Positions 25,300-39,245 of a stretch of 64,000 bases of DNA are shown here, one piece after another; within the stretch, counting starts at the first letter, position 1; every line of letters begins with the position of its first letter. The translations under genes were made by a program, and so were the position numbers. The DNA is taken from positions 2,480,001 to 2,544,000 of the forward strand of contig NZ_CP035376.1 in the NCBI RefSeq assembly GCF_004118975.1. Reading direction: 5' to 3'. The notes under the pieces were generated by a model. That model was not told the DNA's origin. It saw only the letters and a list, made by a program, of their open reading frames with translations, and did no database searches. The stretch is from Luteimonas sp. YGD11-2 (GTDB lineage: Bacteria; Pseudomonadota; Gammaproteobacteria; Xanthomonadales; Xanthomonadaceae).

Positions 25300-25321
25300 T
25301 CTGCCGACCGGCCGGCGTCGC

Positions 25322-25879
25322 TCAGGGCGCCGGCACGAAGGTGACCCGGGTCGACACCGCGACCTCGTCGGGAATGATCGACACATCGGCCCAGTCGCCG
25401 CCGCCGACGCCGAAGGCCGAGCGGCTGACTTTCGCGCGTCCGGCGAGCGTCGGCCGCTCGCCGTCGCTCAGGGTGAAGGTCAGCGTGACCGGCTTGCGCA
25501 CGCCGCGCAGTTCGAGGGTGCCATCGGTGCTGTAGCTGCCGTCGCCCAGCCGGGTGAAGCCGCGCGCGGTGTAGCGCGCCTGGGCGAAACGCGCGACGTC
25601 GAAGAAGTCGACGGCCTTCAACGTGCTGTCGCGATCGGCGTTGTCGGTGTCCGCGCCGGCCAGCGGGATGACCACGTCGAGGCTGGCGTCCTGCAGTGCG
25701 GCGGGATCGAAGCGCATCGTGGTGCGGAAGCCCGGCAGGCTGCCGACAAAGGTCTCGCCCTGGTACTGGCTGGCAAAGGTCAGCGCACCGGAGGCCTGCG
25801 CGTAGTCGGCGGCAACCGTGGGCGTCGCGAAGGTGGAGGCCGCCAGTGCCAGCGGCAGCAGGAAACTGCGGAAGCTCAT
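25322..25879 (-). CDS. YceI family periplasmic protein
   Basis: A 185-residue protein with a signal peptide (about 1-23) and the YceI lipocalin-like fold that binds isoprenoid chains. Family motifs include SLDVVIPLAGADTDNADRDSTLKAVDFFDVARF and GTLELRGVRKPVTLTF. It starts one base after the cytochrome b561 stop codon, so the two are cotranscribed, a common pairing. Confidence 0.92.
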   Translation of the reverse strand: MSFRSFLLPLALAASTFATPTVAADYAQASGALTFASQYQGETFVGSLPGFRTTMRFDPAALQDASLDVVIPLAGADTDNADRDSTLKAVDFFDVARFAQARYTARGFTRLGDGSYSTDGTLELRGVRKPVTLTFTLSDGERPTLAGRAKVSRSAFGVGGGDWADVSIIPDEVAVSTRVTFVPAP

Positions 25880-25880
25880 G

Positions 25881-26462
25881 TCATTGCTCCATTCGCCGGT
25901 GCGGTGCCGGCGTGCGGGAAACGGAAGGCAGCATGCGGCGCAGCGTCGCGTCGCGCCGCACGAAGTGGTGGTACAGCGCGGCGGCGGCGTGCAGCCCCAC
26001 CAGCGCCAGCAGCAGCCACGCACCGTACTCGTGCAGCTGCCGCGCAAGCTGGGCGACCCCGGCGTCGCGCCCGGCGAGCGCCGGCAGGTTGAACTGCCCG
26101 AACCACTGCAGCGGGTAGCCCGAGGCGGAATTGAACAGCCAGCCACTGAGGGGAATCGCGAACAGCAGCGCATACATGCCGGCATGGGTGACCGATGCCA
26201 GCCGCGCCTGCCACGGCGGCGTACCGGGCAGCGCGATGGCGCTGCCGGCCACCATCCGCCACGCCAGCCGCAGCACCACCAGCGCAAGCAGGGTGAGCCC
26301 GAGCGACTTGTGCAGCGCGTAGGCCTCGATCTTGGCCGGCGTCGCCGGCATGTCGACCATCGTCAGTCCACGCCAGGCGAGCCAGCCGATCAGCATCACG
26401 ATCGTCCAGTGCAGCAACTGGCTCACGGGCCCCCAGCGTTCCGGCGTGTTGCGCAGTCGCAT
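25881..26462 (-). CDS. Cytochrome b561
   Basis: Inner-membrane di-haem b protein, 193 residues, with four hydrophobic helices. Candidate haem-ligand histidines lie in VSQLLHWTIVML, EAYALHKSLGLTL, HAGMYALLFAIPLSG and LLLALVGLHAAAALYHHF. It probably passes electrons between the quinone pool and a periplasmic partner. Translational coupling to YceI downstream supports a joint role; the start lies close to the stop of the second pirin. Confidence 0.92.
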   Translation of the reverse strand: MRLRNTPERWGPVSQLLHWTIVMLIGWLAWRGLTMVDMPATPAKIEAYALHKSLGLTLLALVVLRLAWRMVAGSAIALPGTPPWQARLASVTHAGMYALLFAIPLSGWLFNSASGYPLQWFGQFNLPALAGRDAGVAQLARQLHEYGAWLLLALVGLHAAAALYHHFVRRDATLRRMLPSVSRTPAPHRRMEQ

Positions 26463-26474
26463 CGCGGGTTCCGG

Positions 26475-27188
26475 TTATTGCAGCTGCAGCTGCGGCAGGT
26501 CGAACACGAGGATCTCGGCACCGTCGCCACGCTCGACCCGCACCTCGGGCTCGTCACGGTAGACCAGCGCGTCGCCCGCGGATACCGCATGGCCGTTCAC
26601 CACCGCCGAGCCGCGCACCAGGTGCATATAGGCCAGGCGCCCATCGGCGACGCGCACGGTGGCGTGTTCGTCGCCATCGAAGAGCCCCGCGTACATCCGC
26701 GCATCCTGGTGGATCGTTACCGAGCCGTCGGCACCGTCGGCGCTGGCCACCAGCCGCAGGCGGCCGCGCTTTTCCGCGTCGGAGAACGTGCGCTGCTCGT
26801 AGCCCGGCGCGATGCCGGCAGTGCGTGGAAGGATCCAGATCTGCAGGAAATGGGTCACGCCCTCGCGATCGTGGTTGTATTCGGAATGGGTGACGCCGCT
26901 GCCGGCGCTCAGGCGCTGCACCTCGCCGGGCACGATCGTCGCGCTGTTGCCCATCGAGTCGCGATGCGCGAGCGCACCGTCGATGACGTAGCTGATGATC
27001 TCCATGTCGCGATGGCTGTGGGTGCCGAAGCCCTGCCCGGGCTGCACGCGGTCCTCGTTGATCACCCGCAGCGGTCCCCAGTGCATGTGGTCCTGGTCAT
27101 GGTAGTTGGCGAACGAGAAGCTGTGCCACGACTCCAGCCAGCCGTGGTCGGCATGGCCGCGCTCGTGTGCGGGTCGCAGGATGATCAT
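26475..27188 (-). CDS. Pirin family protein (2), quercetinase-like
   Basis: A 237-residue pirin (YhhW-type): MIILRPAHERGHADHGWLES, GFGTHSHRDMEIISYVIDG and GSGVTHSEYNHDREGVTHFLQIW supply the His/His/His/Glu metal site of the N-terminal cupin. It is shorter than and clearly different from the pirin at 24406. GGAG precedes ATG 27188. It lies at the head of a unit with cytochrome b561 and YceI (12-base and 1-base gaps), suggesting a shared oxidative-stress or quinone role, by inference. Confidence 0.92.
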   Translation of the reverse strand: MIILRPAHERGHADHGWLESWHSFSFANYHDQDHMHWGPLRVINEDRVQPGQGFGTHSHRDMEIISYVIDGALAHRDSMGNSATIVPGEVQRLSAGSGVTHSEYNHDREGVTHFLQIWILPRTAGIAPGYEQRTFSDAEKRGRLRLVASADGADGSVTIHQDARMYAGLFDGDEHATVRVADGRLAYMHLVRGSAVVNGHAVSAGDALVYRDEPEVRVERGDGAEILVFDLPQLQLQ

Positions 27189-27443
27189 GGTCTGTCTCCG
27201 GTTGCGGGTGGCAGCTGCCACGACGCAGCCAGTCTGGCGCCGCTTGTGCGGTGCGGATGCGGCGACGATGGCACGGAAGGTTCCACATCCGCCTTGCACC
27301 CGCCGTTGCCATGGTTGATGCGGCTTTCCGCGCACCGGCGGACCGTTCCAGCTTCGGCACCGACCTTTCTGCACGTGTTCGCCGACCGCATATCGCAAAA
27401 CGCGAGGGGTCCGCTGCCGGTTCGCACTATCCGTCCGCGCGGC

Positions 27444-27710
27444 TCAGTCGGCGGATACAGGCTCGACCCCGACCGGATCGATGTCTTCGCGCCGCACCCC
27501 GTCCACCCGCGCCATCGGCGGACCGTGCCGGAGCCAGGCGGCGAGTGCGTCGACGGCCTCCGCGTCCCCGTCCACCTGCACCTCCACGCGTCCGTCGTCG
27601 AGGTTGCGTGCATGCCCATGCAGCCCGAGGCGTTGCATCTGCTCGCGGGTGGACGCCCGGAAGAACACCCCCTGCACCCTGCCGCTGACCAGGAAGCGCG
27701 CGGCACTCAT
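27444..27710 (-). CDS. acyP: Acylphosphatase
   Basis: Small hydrolase of carboxyl-phosphate bonds; 88 residues, the normal size. The phosphate-binding loop is SGRVQGVFFRAS with Arg18, and catalytic Asn36 lies in GHARNLDDGRVEV. ATG 27710 overlaps the stop of the upstream thioredoxin-like gene by four bases (ATGA). Confidence 0.96.
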   Translation of the reverse strand: MSAARFLVSGRVQGVFFRASTREQMQRLGLHGHARNLDDGRVEVQVDGDAEAVDALAAWLRHGPPMARVDGVRREDIDPVGVEPVSAD

Positions 27711-28279
27711 GCGCCGGAACTGGTGTCGGCGACCGGCACGGCGGGCCCGCCGGCAGCGGCGATATCGCGCTCGATGTCCTGCGCGGTTACCGGGCCGAGG
27801 TACTGCTCGGCCACCACGCCCTGCGGATCGACGAGGTAGGTCATCGGCAGCCCGCGCGGCGGGTCGAACCCGGCCGGCGGGGCGTACACGTCGACGATCG
27901 AGATCGGATACAGCACCGGATGCTTCTGCAGGAACGCGCGCATCGCCTCCGGCTCGATCTCCTCGTAGGCCAGGCCGATGACCTCGACGTGCTCGCGCAT
28001 CGCGCCCAGCGCCGAGAGTTCGGGCATCTCCTTCAGGCAGGGCGCGCACCAGGTCGCCCAGAAGTTCACCACCACCCATTTGCCGCGCTGCGCGGCGAGG
28101 TCCCAATCGCTGCCGTCGAGGGTGGTGACCTGCAGTTCCAGCGGCGCGGCCGCATCGGTGGGTGCGGGTGCCTGCGCTGCCGGGGCCGGCGACGATGCTT
28201 CCGGCGCAGCCGGCGGCGCTTCTCGCTGGCAGGCGGCCAGCAGGCAGATGGCAAGGATGGACACCAGGGGACGGATCAT
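27707..28279 (-). CDS. TlpA-like thioredoxin lipoprotein
   Basis: A 190-residue exported thioredoxin-fold protein. The lipobox is LLAAC with Cys about residue 17, then a Pro/Ala-rich linker, then the redox motif FWATWCAPCLKEMPEL. The segment RGLPMTYLVDPQGVVAEQYLG contains the cis-Pro. It probably reduces periplasmic disulfides on the membrane side. Its start overlaps the YihY stop (ATGA) and its end overlaps acyP, forming a three-gene operon. Confidence 0.92.
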   Translation of the reverse strand: MIRPLVSILAICLLAACQREAPPAAPEASSPAPAAQAPAPTDAAAPLELQVTTLDGSDWDLAAQRGKWVVVNFWATWCAPCLKEMPELSALGAMREHVEVIGLAYEEIEPEAMRAFLQKHPVLYPISIVDVYAPPAGFDPPRGLPMTYLVDPQGVVAEQYLGPVTAQDIERDIAAAGGPAVPVADTSSGA

Positions 28280-29556
28280 GGGGCAAGCTCCTTGCCGGAT
28301 GGATGGATGTCGCCGACACGGCGCTTGAGCAGGTCGCGCAGCGGCACGCGCAGGTCGTCGAGCGCCGCCTGCGCGGCGCGCCCGAGGGCGTCGTCGTGGC
28401 ACGGCAGGTGCGCCTCGTGCACCGGGATGCGCAGGTGGCAGGCCTCGTAGAGGTCCACCAGGGTGACGTCGTCGAGGTCACGGGCCAGCAGCCAGGCACC
28501 GCTTTCCGCCCGCGCGAGGATGCCCGCGGCCTCCAGCTGGGCAAAGAACTGCTGCGCCAGTGCGTCGGTGAGGCACGGCTCCAGCACCATCAGTTCATCG
28601 GTATGCAGGCCGCGACCGTGCCGGCGCGCCTCGACGAAGCGCCCGAGCAGCCGCAGCAGCGCGAATATCTCGTAGCCCAGCGGCAGCCGCATCGCCGCCG
28701 GCTGGTAGCGGAACGCCGACAGCGACGCGGCGAACGACGCGCCGAGCAGGATCGCCAGCCAGCAGAAGTAGATCCACAGCAACAGCACCGGGATGAAGGA
28801 CACCTGGCCGTAGATGCGTTCATATCCATCGAAACTGCCCAGGTACAGCGCGATCGCGCGCTTGGCCAGTTCCAGCAGCAGCGCCGACAGCAACGCACCG
28901 GCGAACGCATGCCGCCACTGCACGGTGCGGTGCGGGATCACCCGGAACACCGCGGCAATGGCCAGCAGCTCGATCACCAGCGGCGCCAGCTGCAGCAGCG
29001 CGCGCTGCAGCCACTGGCCCGACAGCGTGCTGTGGAAGATGTCGAGCGCGAGGAAACGGGTGAACAGCGCAAGGCTGGCCGCCGCAACCAGCGCGCCCAG
29101 CGTGAGTACCGTCCAGTAGACGAGGAAGCGGGCGAACTTCGGCCGCGTGGTGCGTACGCGCCAGATGCGGTTGAGGGTGGCCTCGACCCCCTGCAGCGTG
29201 ACCAGCACCGAGACCACCAGTGCGATGGTGCCCAGCGCGGTGAGCTGGCCGATGTTGCGTGAGAAGCCGAGCAGGTACTGCTCGACCTGGCGCGCGGAAT
29301 CGGGCACGAAGTTGGAGAAGATGTAGTCGGTGAGCTGCGCGCTCCACGACTCGAACACCGGGAAGGCCGACAGCACGCCGAATACCACCATGCTCAGCGG
29401 CACCAGTGCGAACACGGTGGTGAACGCGAGCGCGCCGGCGGCCTCGAACAGGCGGTCGTCGACGAAACGCCGCCACAGGAACCGCAGGAACGAGCCCGAG
29501 CGCGCACGGTCGGTCAGCCGTTCGCTCCAGCGGGTCAGGGTATCCAGCGGTTCCAT
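28276..29556 (-). CDS. YihY/virulence factor BrkB family membrane protein
   Basis: A 426-residue inner-membrane protein. The N-terminal 280 residues carry six hydrophobic helices with family motifs AGALAFTTVFALVPL, TLQGVEATLNRIWRV, YGQVSFIPVLLLWIYFCW and ILLGASFAASL. The C-terminal 130 residues form a soluble winged-helix-like extension. Formerly called RNase BN; the family's actual function is unsettled. ATG 29556 (MEPLDTLTRWSERL) is the first plausible start. Divergent from wrbA. Confidence 0.9.
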   Translation of the reverse strand: MEPLDTLTRWSERLTDRARSGSFLRFLWRRFVDDRLFEAAGALAFTTVFALVPLSMVVFGVLSAFPVFESWSAQLTDYIFSNFVPDSARQVEQYLLGFSRNIGQLTALGTIALVVSVLVTLQGVEATLNRIWRVRTTRPKFARFLVYWTVLTLGALVAAASLALFTRFLALDIFHSTLSGQWLQRALLQLAPLVIELLAIAAVFRVIPHRTVQWRHAFAGALLSALLLELAKRAIALYLGSFDGYERIYGQVSFIPVLLLWIYFCWLAILLGASFAASLSAFRYQPAAMRLPLGYEIFALLRLLGRFVEARRHGRGLHTDELMVLEPCLTDALAQQFFAQLEAAGILARAESGAWLLARDLDDVTLVDLYEACHLRIPVHEAHLPCHDDALGRAAQAALDDLRVPLRDLLKRRVGDIHPSGKELAP

Positions 29557-29570
29557 CGGCCGAAGCGTAA

Positions 29571-30595
<1,025 letters not shown>

Positions 30596-30710
30596 GCACC
30601 GCACCACGCCGGTTGCCGCCCCGGCATGGGTGGCCGAAAATCCGCGGTCCCGTCCCGCTTTCGCTGCGTCCCTCCCGCGACGCACGCCTCCCACCGGATA
30701 CCAATCCCCG

Positions 30711-31199
30711 ATGCAAGAACTGCTGATCGTCACCACGGGTGGCACCATCGACAAGGTCTATTTCGACGACAAGTCGGACTTCCAGGTGGGTGCGCCGCAG
30801 ATCGGCCGGATCCTCGAGGAGCTGGGGGTGGCGTTCCGTTTCAGCGTGATCCCGATCCTGCGCAAGGATTCGCTGCACATCACCGACGACGATCGCGAAC
30901 TGATCCGCGCCACCGTCGCCGCGCAGCCGGCCAGGCACGTGCTGATCACCCACGGTACCGATTCGATGGTCGATACCGCGCGCGCGCTGGCCTCGATCCC
31001 CGACCGCACGATCGTGCTCACCGGCGCGCTCAACCCGGCGCGCTTCCGTGGTTCGGATGCGGAATTCAACATCGGCACCGCCGTGGGTGCGGTGCAGTCA
31101 CTGCCGCCGGGCGTCTATATCGCCATGAACGGCCGCATCTGGGATCCGACCGCGGTGCGCAAGAACGTGGCTGCCAACCGTTTCGAAGCGGTGGGCTGA
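30711..31199 (+). CDS. Half-length asparaginase-domain protein
   Basis: A 162-residue protein matching only the N-terminal catalytic domain of type I/II asparaginases: VTTGGTIDKVYFDD has the nucleophilic Thr of TGGT, and LITHGTDSMVDTARAL the second motif. Full-length enzymes are about 330 residues. Nothing resembling the missing domain follows; the next gene is convergent, 37 bases away. Small stand-alone members exist, so this may be a real short family rather than a remnant. Asparaginase activity is unproven. Confidence 0.82.
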   Translation: MQELLIVTTGGTIDKVYFDDKSDFQVGAPQIGRILEELGVAFRFSVIPILRKDSLHITDDDRELIRATVAAQPARHVLITHGTDSMVDTARALASIPDRTIVLTGALNPARFRGSDAEFNIGTAVGAVQSLPPGVYIAMNGRIWDPTAVRKNVAANRFEAVG

Positions 31200-31236
31200 C
31201 GCGAGCGGCCCGCAGGGCGACGCCGGTCGGCGCGGG

Positions 31237-31671
31237 TCAGTCGCCGCGCATCATCGGTTCGCGCTGCGCGGGCCCGGGCGCGCGCTGCATCATGCCGTCG
31301 GGCTCGGCGTACTCGACATCCGGGTCCTCGGCCAACGCCCGCAACAGGCGCTGGGCGGTGTCGTGGTCCAGCGGCGGATCGGCGACCACCAGATCCGCAC
31401 CGACGCCCAGCCGGCGCTCCCAGCGCAATGCCGGCTGCGTGCCATGCGTGTGCAGTCCGGCCTCCCTGGCGATGCGTTCGAGCCGCGGCGCCACGGCCGC
31501 GGCGTCGCGACCGGCATCGGTATGCGCGTGGTACTTCACGATGAAACGGTGCCAGCGTTGCTGCGCGGCAGCGGTATCGGACTCGGCCATCGCGGTGTGC
31601 TCGCGTGCCGTTACCGTCGCGCCGCAGCACAGGGCCGCCAGGACCATGCACAACACGGGGATCGGGCGCAT
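31237..31671 (-). CDS. Stand-alone secreted protein resembling a subtilase (I9-like) propeptide
   Basis: A 144-residue protein with a signal peptide (about 1-22, ending GATVTA). The mature part aligns along its length with the propeptide of the subtilase at 33867-35930: RFIVKYHAHTDAG against RFIVKYRDGTAAS, and ALAEDPDVEYAEPDGMMQ against QIAADPAVEYVEIDQVLQ. It ends where the protease domain would begin. It could be a free inhibitor or folding helper for the neighbouring proteases, or the remnant of a lost protease gene. It lies 124 bases behind the lysyl endopeptidase on the same strand. Confidence 0.75.
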   Translation of the reverse strand: MRPIPVLCMVLAALCCGATVTAREHTAMAESDTAAAQQRWHRFIVKYHAHTDAGRDAAAVAPRLERIAREAGLHTHGTQPALRWERRLGVGADLVVADPPLDHDTAQRLLRALAEDPDVEYAEPDGMMQRAPGPAQREPMMRGD

Positions 31672-31756
31672 GGCACGTCTCCAGTGGGATGTGCCCTCAG
31701 CATAGGCCTGTCGGCCGTGGCGCGCGCATCCCACCGACGCCATGCCGACCGTCGGG

Positions 31757-31782
31757 CCCGCTTCCATTTCGCTGGAAGCGGG
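31757..31782 (-). terminator. Hairpin after the lysyl endopeptidase gene
   Basis: CCCGCTTCCA / TGGAAGCGGG, a perfect 10-bp stem with a 6-base loop, begins 13 bases past the stop codon. It lacks a U-tract. It may end or attenuate transcription before the small propeptide-like gene. Confidence 0.5.
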
Positions 31783-31795
31783 GCCGGTGCAGGCC

Positions 31796-35930
<4,135 letters not shown>

Positions 35931-36061
35931 CGGATACTCCCGGGCGGGGGAGGCCGCGCGGCCTCGTGAGGGTGGACTGCTCGACGCCGGCTGCGGGCGT
36001 GCACTCAGCCGGAGAGTGGCGACGTATGACGTGTTGCGTGCACGAACTGACGCTAAGCGAC

Positions 36062-36076
36062 CGTTCATGGTGAACG
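36062..36076. promoter_or_regulatory. Inverted repeat upstream of the subtilase
   Basis: CGTTCA-TGG-TGAACG is a perfect 6-bp palindrome with a 3-base centre, in a locally AT-richer part of the 265-base intergenic region, about 130 bases before the protease start. It has the form of an operator; the regulator is unknown. No convincing promoter hexamers were seen near it. Confidence 0.3.
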
Positions 36077-36195
36077 CAAGACAACAAACCGTCGGCCGTC
36101 ATCGCATGAATGCGATAGCCATCACGGATCGGGAGATTGGGTGCCGGAATTCCGGCGGAACGCGTCGGTCGCGACGCGGACGCAGCGGTGCTGCG

Positions 36196-36747
36196 TCAGT
36201 ACATGCCGGTCTCGAGCCGGGCCGCCTCGGACATCATGCTGCGGTTCCACGGCGGGTCGAACACCAGTTCGACATCGGCCTCGGAGATCGTGGGGATCAT
36301 CTCCAGCTTGCTGCGCACGTCGTCGACGAGGATGTCGCCCATGCCGCAGCCGGGCGCGGTCAACGTCATCTTGACCTCGACCGTCCTGCTGCCGTCCACG
36401 GGGGGGTGCACCACGGCTTCGTAGACCAGGCCGAGATCGACCACGTTGATCGGGATTTCGGGATCGAAGCAGGTACGCAGCTGCTTCCAGACCAGCTGCT
36501 CGACCGCGGCATCGTCGGCGCCGTCCGGCAGCTCCAGCGGTTCCGGCGGTTCCTTGCCGATCGCATCGGCATCGCGGCCGGCGATGCGGAAGAGGTTGCC
36601 CTCGACGAACACCGTATAGCTGCCACCCAGCGCCTGGGTGATGTAACCGGCGCTGCCGGCAGGCAGGGTCACTTCCTCGCCCTGGGGGACGAGAACGGCG
36701 GCGCAATCGCGCTCGAAACGGACGGGTTCGCTGCTACGGGAGTACAT
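36196..36747 (-). CDS. sufT: Probable iron-sulfur assembly protein SufT
   Basis: A 183-residue protein with a short N-terminal domain and a MIP18/DUF59 domain (about 85-180): CFDPEIPINVVDLGLVYEAVV, then MTLTAPGCGMGDILVDDVRSKL with the conserved Cys. The long N-terminal extension (EEVTLPAGSAGYITQALGGSYTVFVEGNLFRIAG) is diagnostic of the SufT subgroup, involved in Fe-S cluster maturation. No other suf genes are nearby. Confidence 0.88.
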   Translation of the reverse strand: MYSRSSEPVRFERDCAAVLVPQGEEVTLPAGSAGYITQALGGSYTVFVEGNLFRIAGRDADAIGKEPPEPLELPDGADDAAVEQLVWKQLRTCFDPEIPINVVDLGLVYEAVVHPPVDGSRTVEVKMTLTAPGCGMGDILVDDVRSKLEMIPTISEADVELVFDPPWNRSMMSEAARLETGMY

Positions 36748-36932
36748 GGGCCGGAGATGGGGGCGCGATCGGCGCGTGCAAGCCGTGCATTGTAGCGGCG
36801 CGCCCGGATCACCGTGCCCTGCGGCTCACGCGGATCCCGGAATGCTGCGTGCCGTCGCCGTGCAAACGCACCCGGGAGCCGGCGACGCACGCCGATCCCG
36901 GTATGCTGGCGCGCCCTGCCCGTCCGTTGCTG

Positions 36933-37358
36933 ATGACCACCCTCGAGCCTGCGCGCAAGTCCGTCGCCTTCCGCGCCTTCGACCTTGTCGTGCTCGCGGT
37001 GGGCTGCGTCGGCTTCGCGGCGATCTGGGTGCTGCTGGCTGGCGGCTTCGGCCGTCCGCTGCATGCGATGGCCGTGGTCGCGGCACTCGATGCCACGCTG
37101 CTGCTGCGGCTGGTGCGCATGCGCCCCGGCCTGTCGCGCGCGCTGGCGGGCGCGCTGGTGACCGCGACCATCATCGTGCTGGCGCAGTGGGGGGTGATCG
37201 CGGGCCAGGTCGGCAGCATGTTCGGGCTGCTGCCATGGGAGTCCGCCCTCAGGCTCGGCCCGTCGCTTGCGTGGGTGATCGCCGGCCTGGCGCTGGATGC
37301 GGTGGCGCTGGCGTGGTTCGGAGCTTCGCTGGTGATCGCCGCGGTGCTGTCGCGGTGA
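36933..37358 (+). CDS. Small four-helix membrane protein, unknown function
   Basis: A 141-residue protein, start MTTLEPARKSVAFRAFDLVV, with four predicted membrane helices (about 15-38, 43-62, 70-92 and 106-138). I do not recognise a family. ATG 36903, ten codons upstream, is an alternative start. It stands alone on the plus strand between sufT and the convergent pntB, 28 bases from the pntB stop. Confidence 0.6.
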   Translation: MTTLEPARKSVAFRAFDLVVLAVGCVGFAAIWVLLAGGFGRPLHAMAVVAALDATLLLRLVRMRPGLSRALAGALVTATIIVLAQWGVIAGQVGSMFGLLPWESALRLGPSLAWVIAGLALDAVALAWFGASLVIAAVLSR

Positions 37359-37386
37359 CGATCGATGTCGGGCGGCGCGGCGGCTC

Positions 37387-38787
37387 TCAGTGGCCGGAGT
37401 CGAGCGCCTTCAGCTCGCTCACCAGCGCACCGGCCATCTCCGCCCCGTCGCCATAGAGCATGCGCGTGTTGTCGGCGTAGAACAGCGCGTTCTCGATGCC
37501 GGCAAAACCGGTGCCCTTGCCGCGCTTGATGACGATGGTGTTCTTCGACTCCACCACGTCGAGGATTGGCATGCCGTAGATCGGCGATGCGGGGTCGGTT
37601 TTCGCCACCGGGTTGACCACGTCGTTGGCGCCGATCACCAGGCTGACATCGGTATTGGCGAATTCGGCGTTGATGTCCTCCATGTCGGCGATGAGGTCGT
37701 ACGGCACGCCGGCTTCCGCCAGCAGCACGTTCATATGCCCGGGCATGCGCCCGGCCACCGGGTGGATCGCGAACTTCACCTTGACCCCGCGCTCGATCAG
37801 CCGTTGCGCCAGTTCCCAGATCCTGTGCTGGGCCTGCGCCACCGCCATGCCGTAGCCGGGCACGATCACCACGCGCTCGGCGAACGCCATCATCGCGGCC
37901 ACGTCGCCGGCCTCGATCGGTTTCTGCGTGCCCTCGATTGCGGCCCCGGCGGCGCCGGCGCCACCGAAGCTCGAGAACAGCACGCTGGCGATCGAGCGGT
38001 TCATCGCCCTGGCCATCAGCCGCGTCAGCAGCATGCCCGCGGCGCCGACCATGGTCCCGGCGATGATCAGCGCCTCGTTGCCCAGCACATAGCCTTCGAA
38101 CGCCACCGCCAGGCCGGTGAGTGCGTTGTAGAGCGAGATCACCACCGGCATGTCGGCGCCGCCGATCGGCAGCGTCATCAATACGCCCAGCGCCAGCGCG
38201 ACGATGAAGAACGCCACCACCAGCGGCACGCCCAGCGCATGCACCAGCAGGCCGCCCAGCACCAGCGCGGCGAGAAACACCGCCGCGTTGAACAGCTGCA
38301 TGCCGGGGAAGCTGTAACGCCTGTCCATGCGGCCGTCGAGCTTGGCCCAGGCGATGATCGAGCCCGACAGCGCCACCGAGCCGATCAGCGCGCCCAGCAC
38401 CGCCAGCACCAGTGCGACCTGCGACGGCGCCGCGCCGGCATCGCTCCAGCGCAGCAGCTCCACCGCCCCGATCGCCGCCGCCGAGCCGCCGCCGAGGCCG
38501 TTGTACAGCGCCACCATCTGCGGCATGTCGGTGATGGCCACGCGCTTGCCCGACACCCACGCAAGCGCGGTGCCGATGGCGATCGCCAGCACGATCAGCG
38601 GGATATTGCCGAGCCCCGGCTGCAGGAACGTGGCGGCGGTGGCGACCAGCATGCCGGCACCGGCCCAGCGGATGCCGCTGCGCGCGGTCAGCGGCGAGGC
38701 CATGCGCTGCAGGCCGAGCAGGAACAGCGTGGCGGCGACCAGGTAGCTGGCCCTGACCACGAGATCGAGGATCTCCCCGGCGCTCAT
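37387..38787 (-). CDS. pntB: NAD(P) transhydrogenase subunit beta
   Basis: Membrane and NADP(H)-binding subunit of the proton-translocating transhydrogenase; 466 residues. The N-terminal half has multiple helices with KRVAITDMPQMVALYNGLGGG. The C-terminal dIII domain has VIVPGYGMAVAQAQH, VAGRMPGHMNVLLAEAGVPYD and VIGANDVVNPVAKTDP. It overlaps pntAB by four bases (ATGA). Confidence 0.97.
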   Translation of the reverse strand: MSAGEILDLVVRASYLVAATLFLLGLQRMASPLTARSGIRWAGAGMLVATAATFLQPGLGNIPLIVLAIAIGTALAWVSGKRVAITDMPQMVALYNGLGGGSAAAIGAVELLRWSDAGAAPSQVALVLAVLGALIGSVALSGSIIAWAKLDGRMDRRYSFPGMQLFNAAVFLAALVLGGLLVHALGVPLVVAFFIVALALGVLMTLPIGGADMPVVISLYNALTGLAVAFEGYVLGNEALIIAGTMVGAAGMLLTRLMARAMNRSIASVLFSSFGGAGAAGAAIEGTQKPIEAGDVAAMMAFAERVVIVPGYGMAVAQAQHRIWELAQRLIERGVKVKFAIHPVAGRMPGHMNVLLAEAGVPYDLIADMEDINAEFANTDVSLVIGANDVVNPVAKTDPASPIYGMPILDVVESKNTIVIKRGKGTGFAGIENALFYADNTRMLYGDGAEMAGALVSELKALDSGH

Positions 38788-39083
38788 GCCTTCGGCCCCG
38801 GTTTCCTCGACGACCTGAACATGTCGAGCATGCGCTCGGTCACCACGTAGCCGCCGGCGGCGTTGCCCGCGCCCATCAGCACCGCGACGAAGCCGATCAC
38901 CTTCTCCGTCGTGGTCTCGGCGTGGCCGAGCACGATCATCGCGCCGATCAGTACGATGCCGTGGATGAAGTTGCTGCCCGACATCAGCGGCGTATGCAGG
39001 ATCACCGGCACGCGGGCGATGATCACGTGCCCCGCGATCGCCGCCAGCATGAAGATGTACAGCGCCACGAATCCGTCGCCCAT
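38784..39083 (-). CDS. pntAB: NAD(P) transhydrogenase subunit alpha, membrane part
   Basis: A 99-residue membrane piece of the alpha subunit (alpha-2), with three helices and the family segments VPVILHTPLMSGSNFIHGIVLIGAM and GAGNAAGGYVVTERML. AAGGGGAG lies upstream of ATG 39083. In three-gene transhydrogenases pntAA, pntAB and pntB are normally adjacent; here pntAB-pntB is separated from pntAA by three opposite-strand genes, so it must have its own promoter in the 162-base gap before the sigma-factor gene. Confidence 0.95.
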   Translation of the reverse strand: MGDGFVALYIFMLAAIAGHVIIARVPVILHTPLMSGSNFIHGIVLIGAMIVLGHAETTTEKVIGFVAVLMGAGNAAGGYVVTERMLDMFRSSRKPGPKA

Positions 39084-39245
39084 GCGCACGCTCCCCTTGC
39101 CCGCCCCCGCCCGATCATACCCGGGCGCGCCCACCGTGCACGGCGTGCGTGTCAACCGCCGCCGACCCCATGCGTTGACAGTCCCGACCCCTCACCGAGG
39201 CCCGCCCACATCGTGGATGGCAGCCTGCCCACCGCCCGCACCCGC

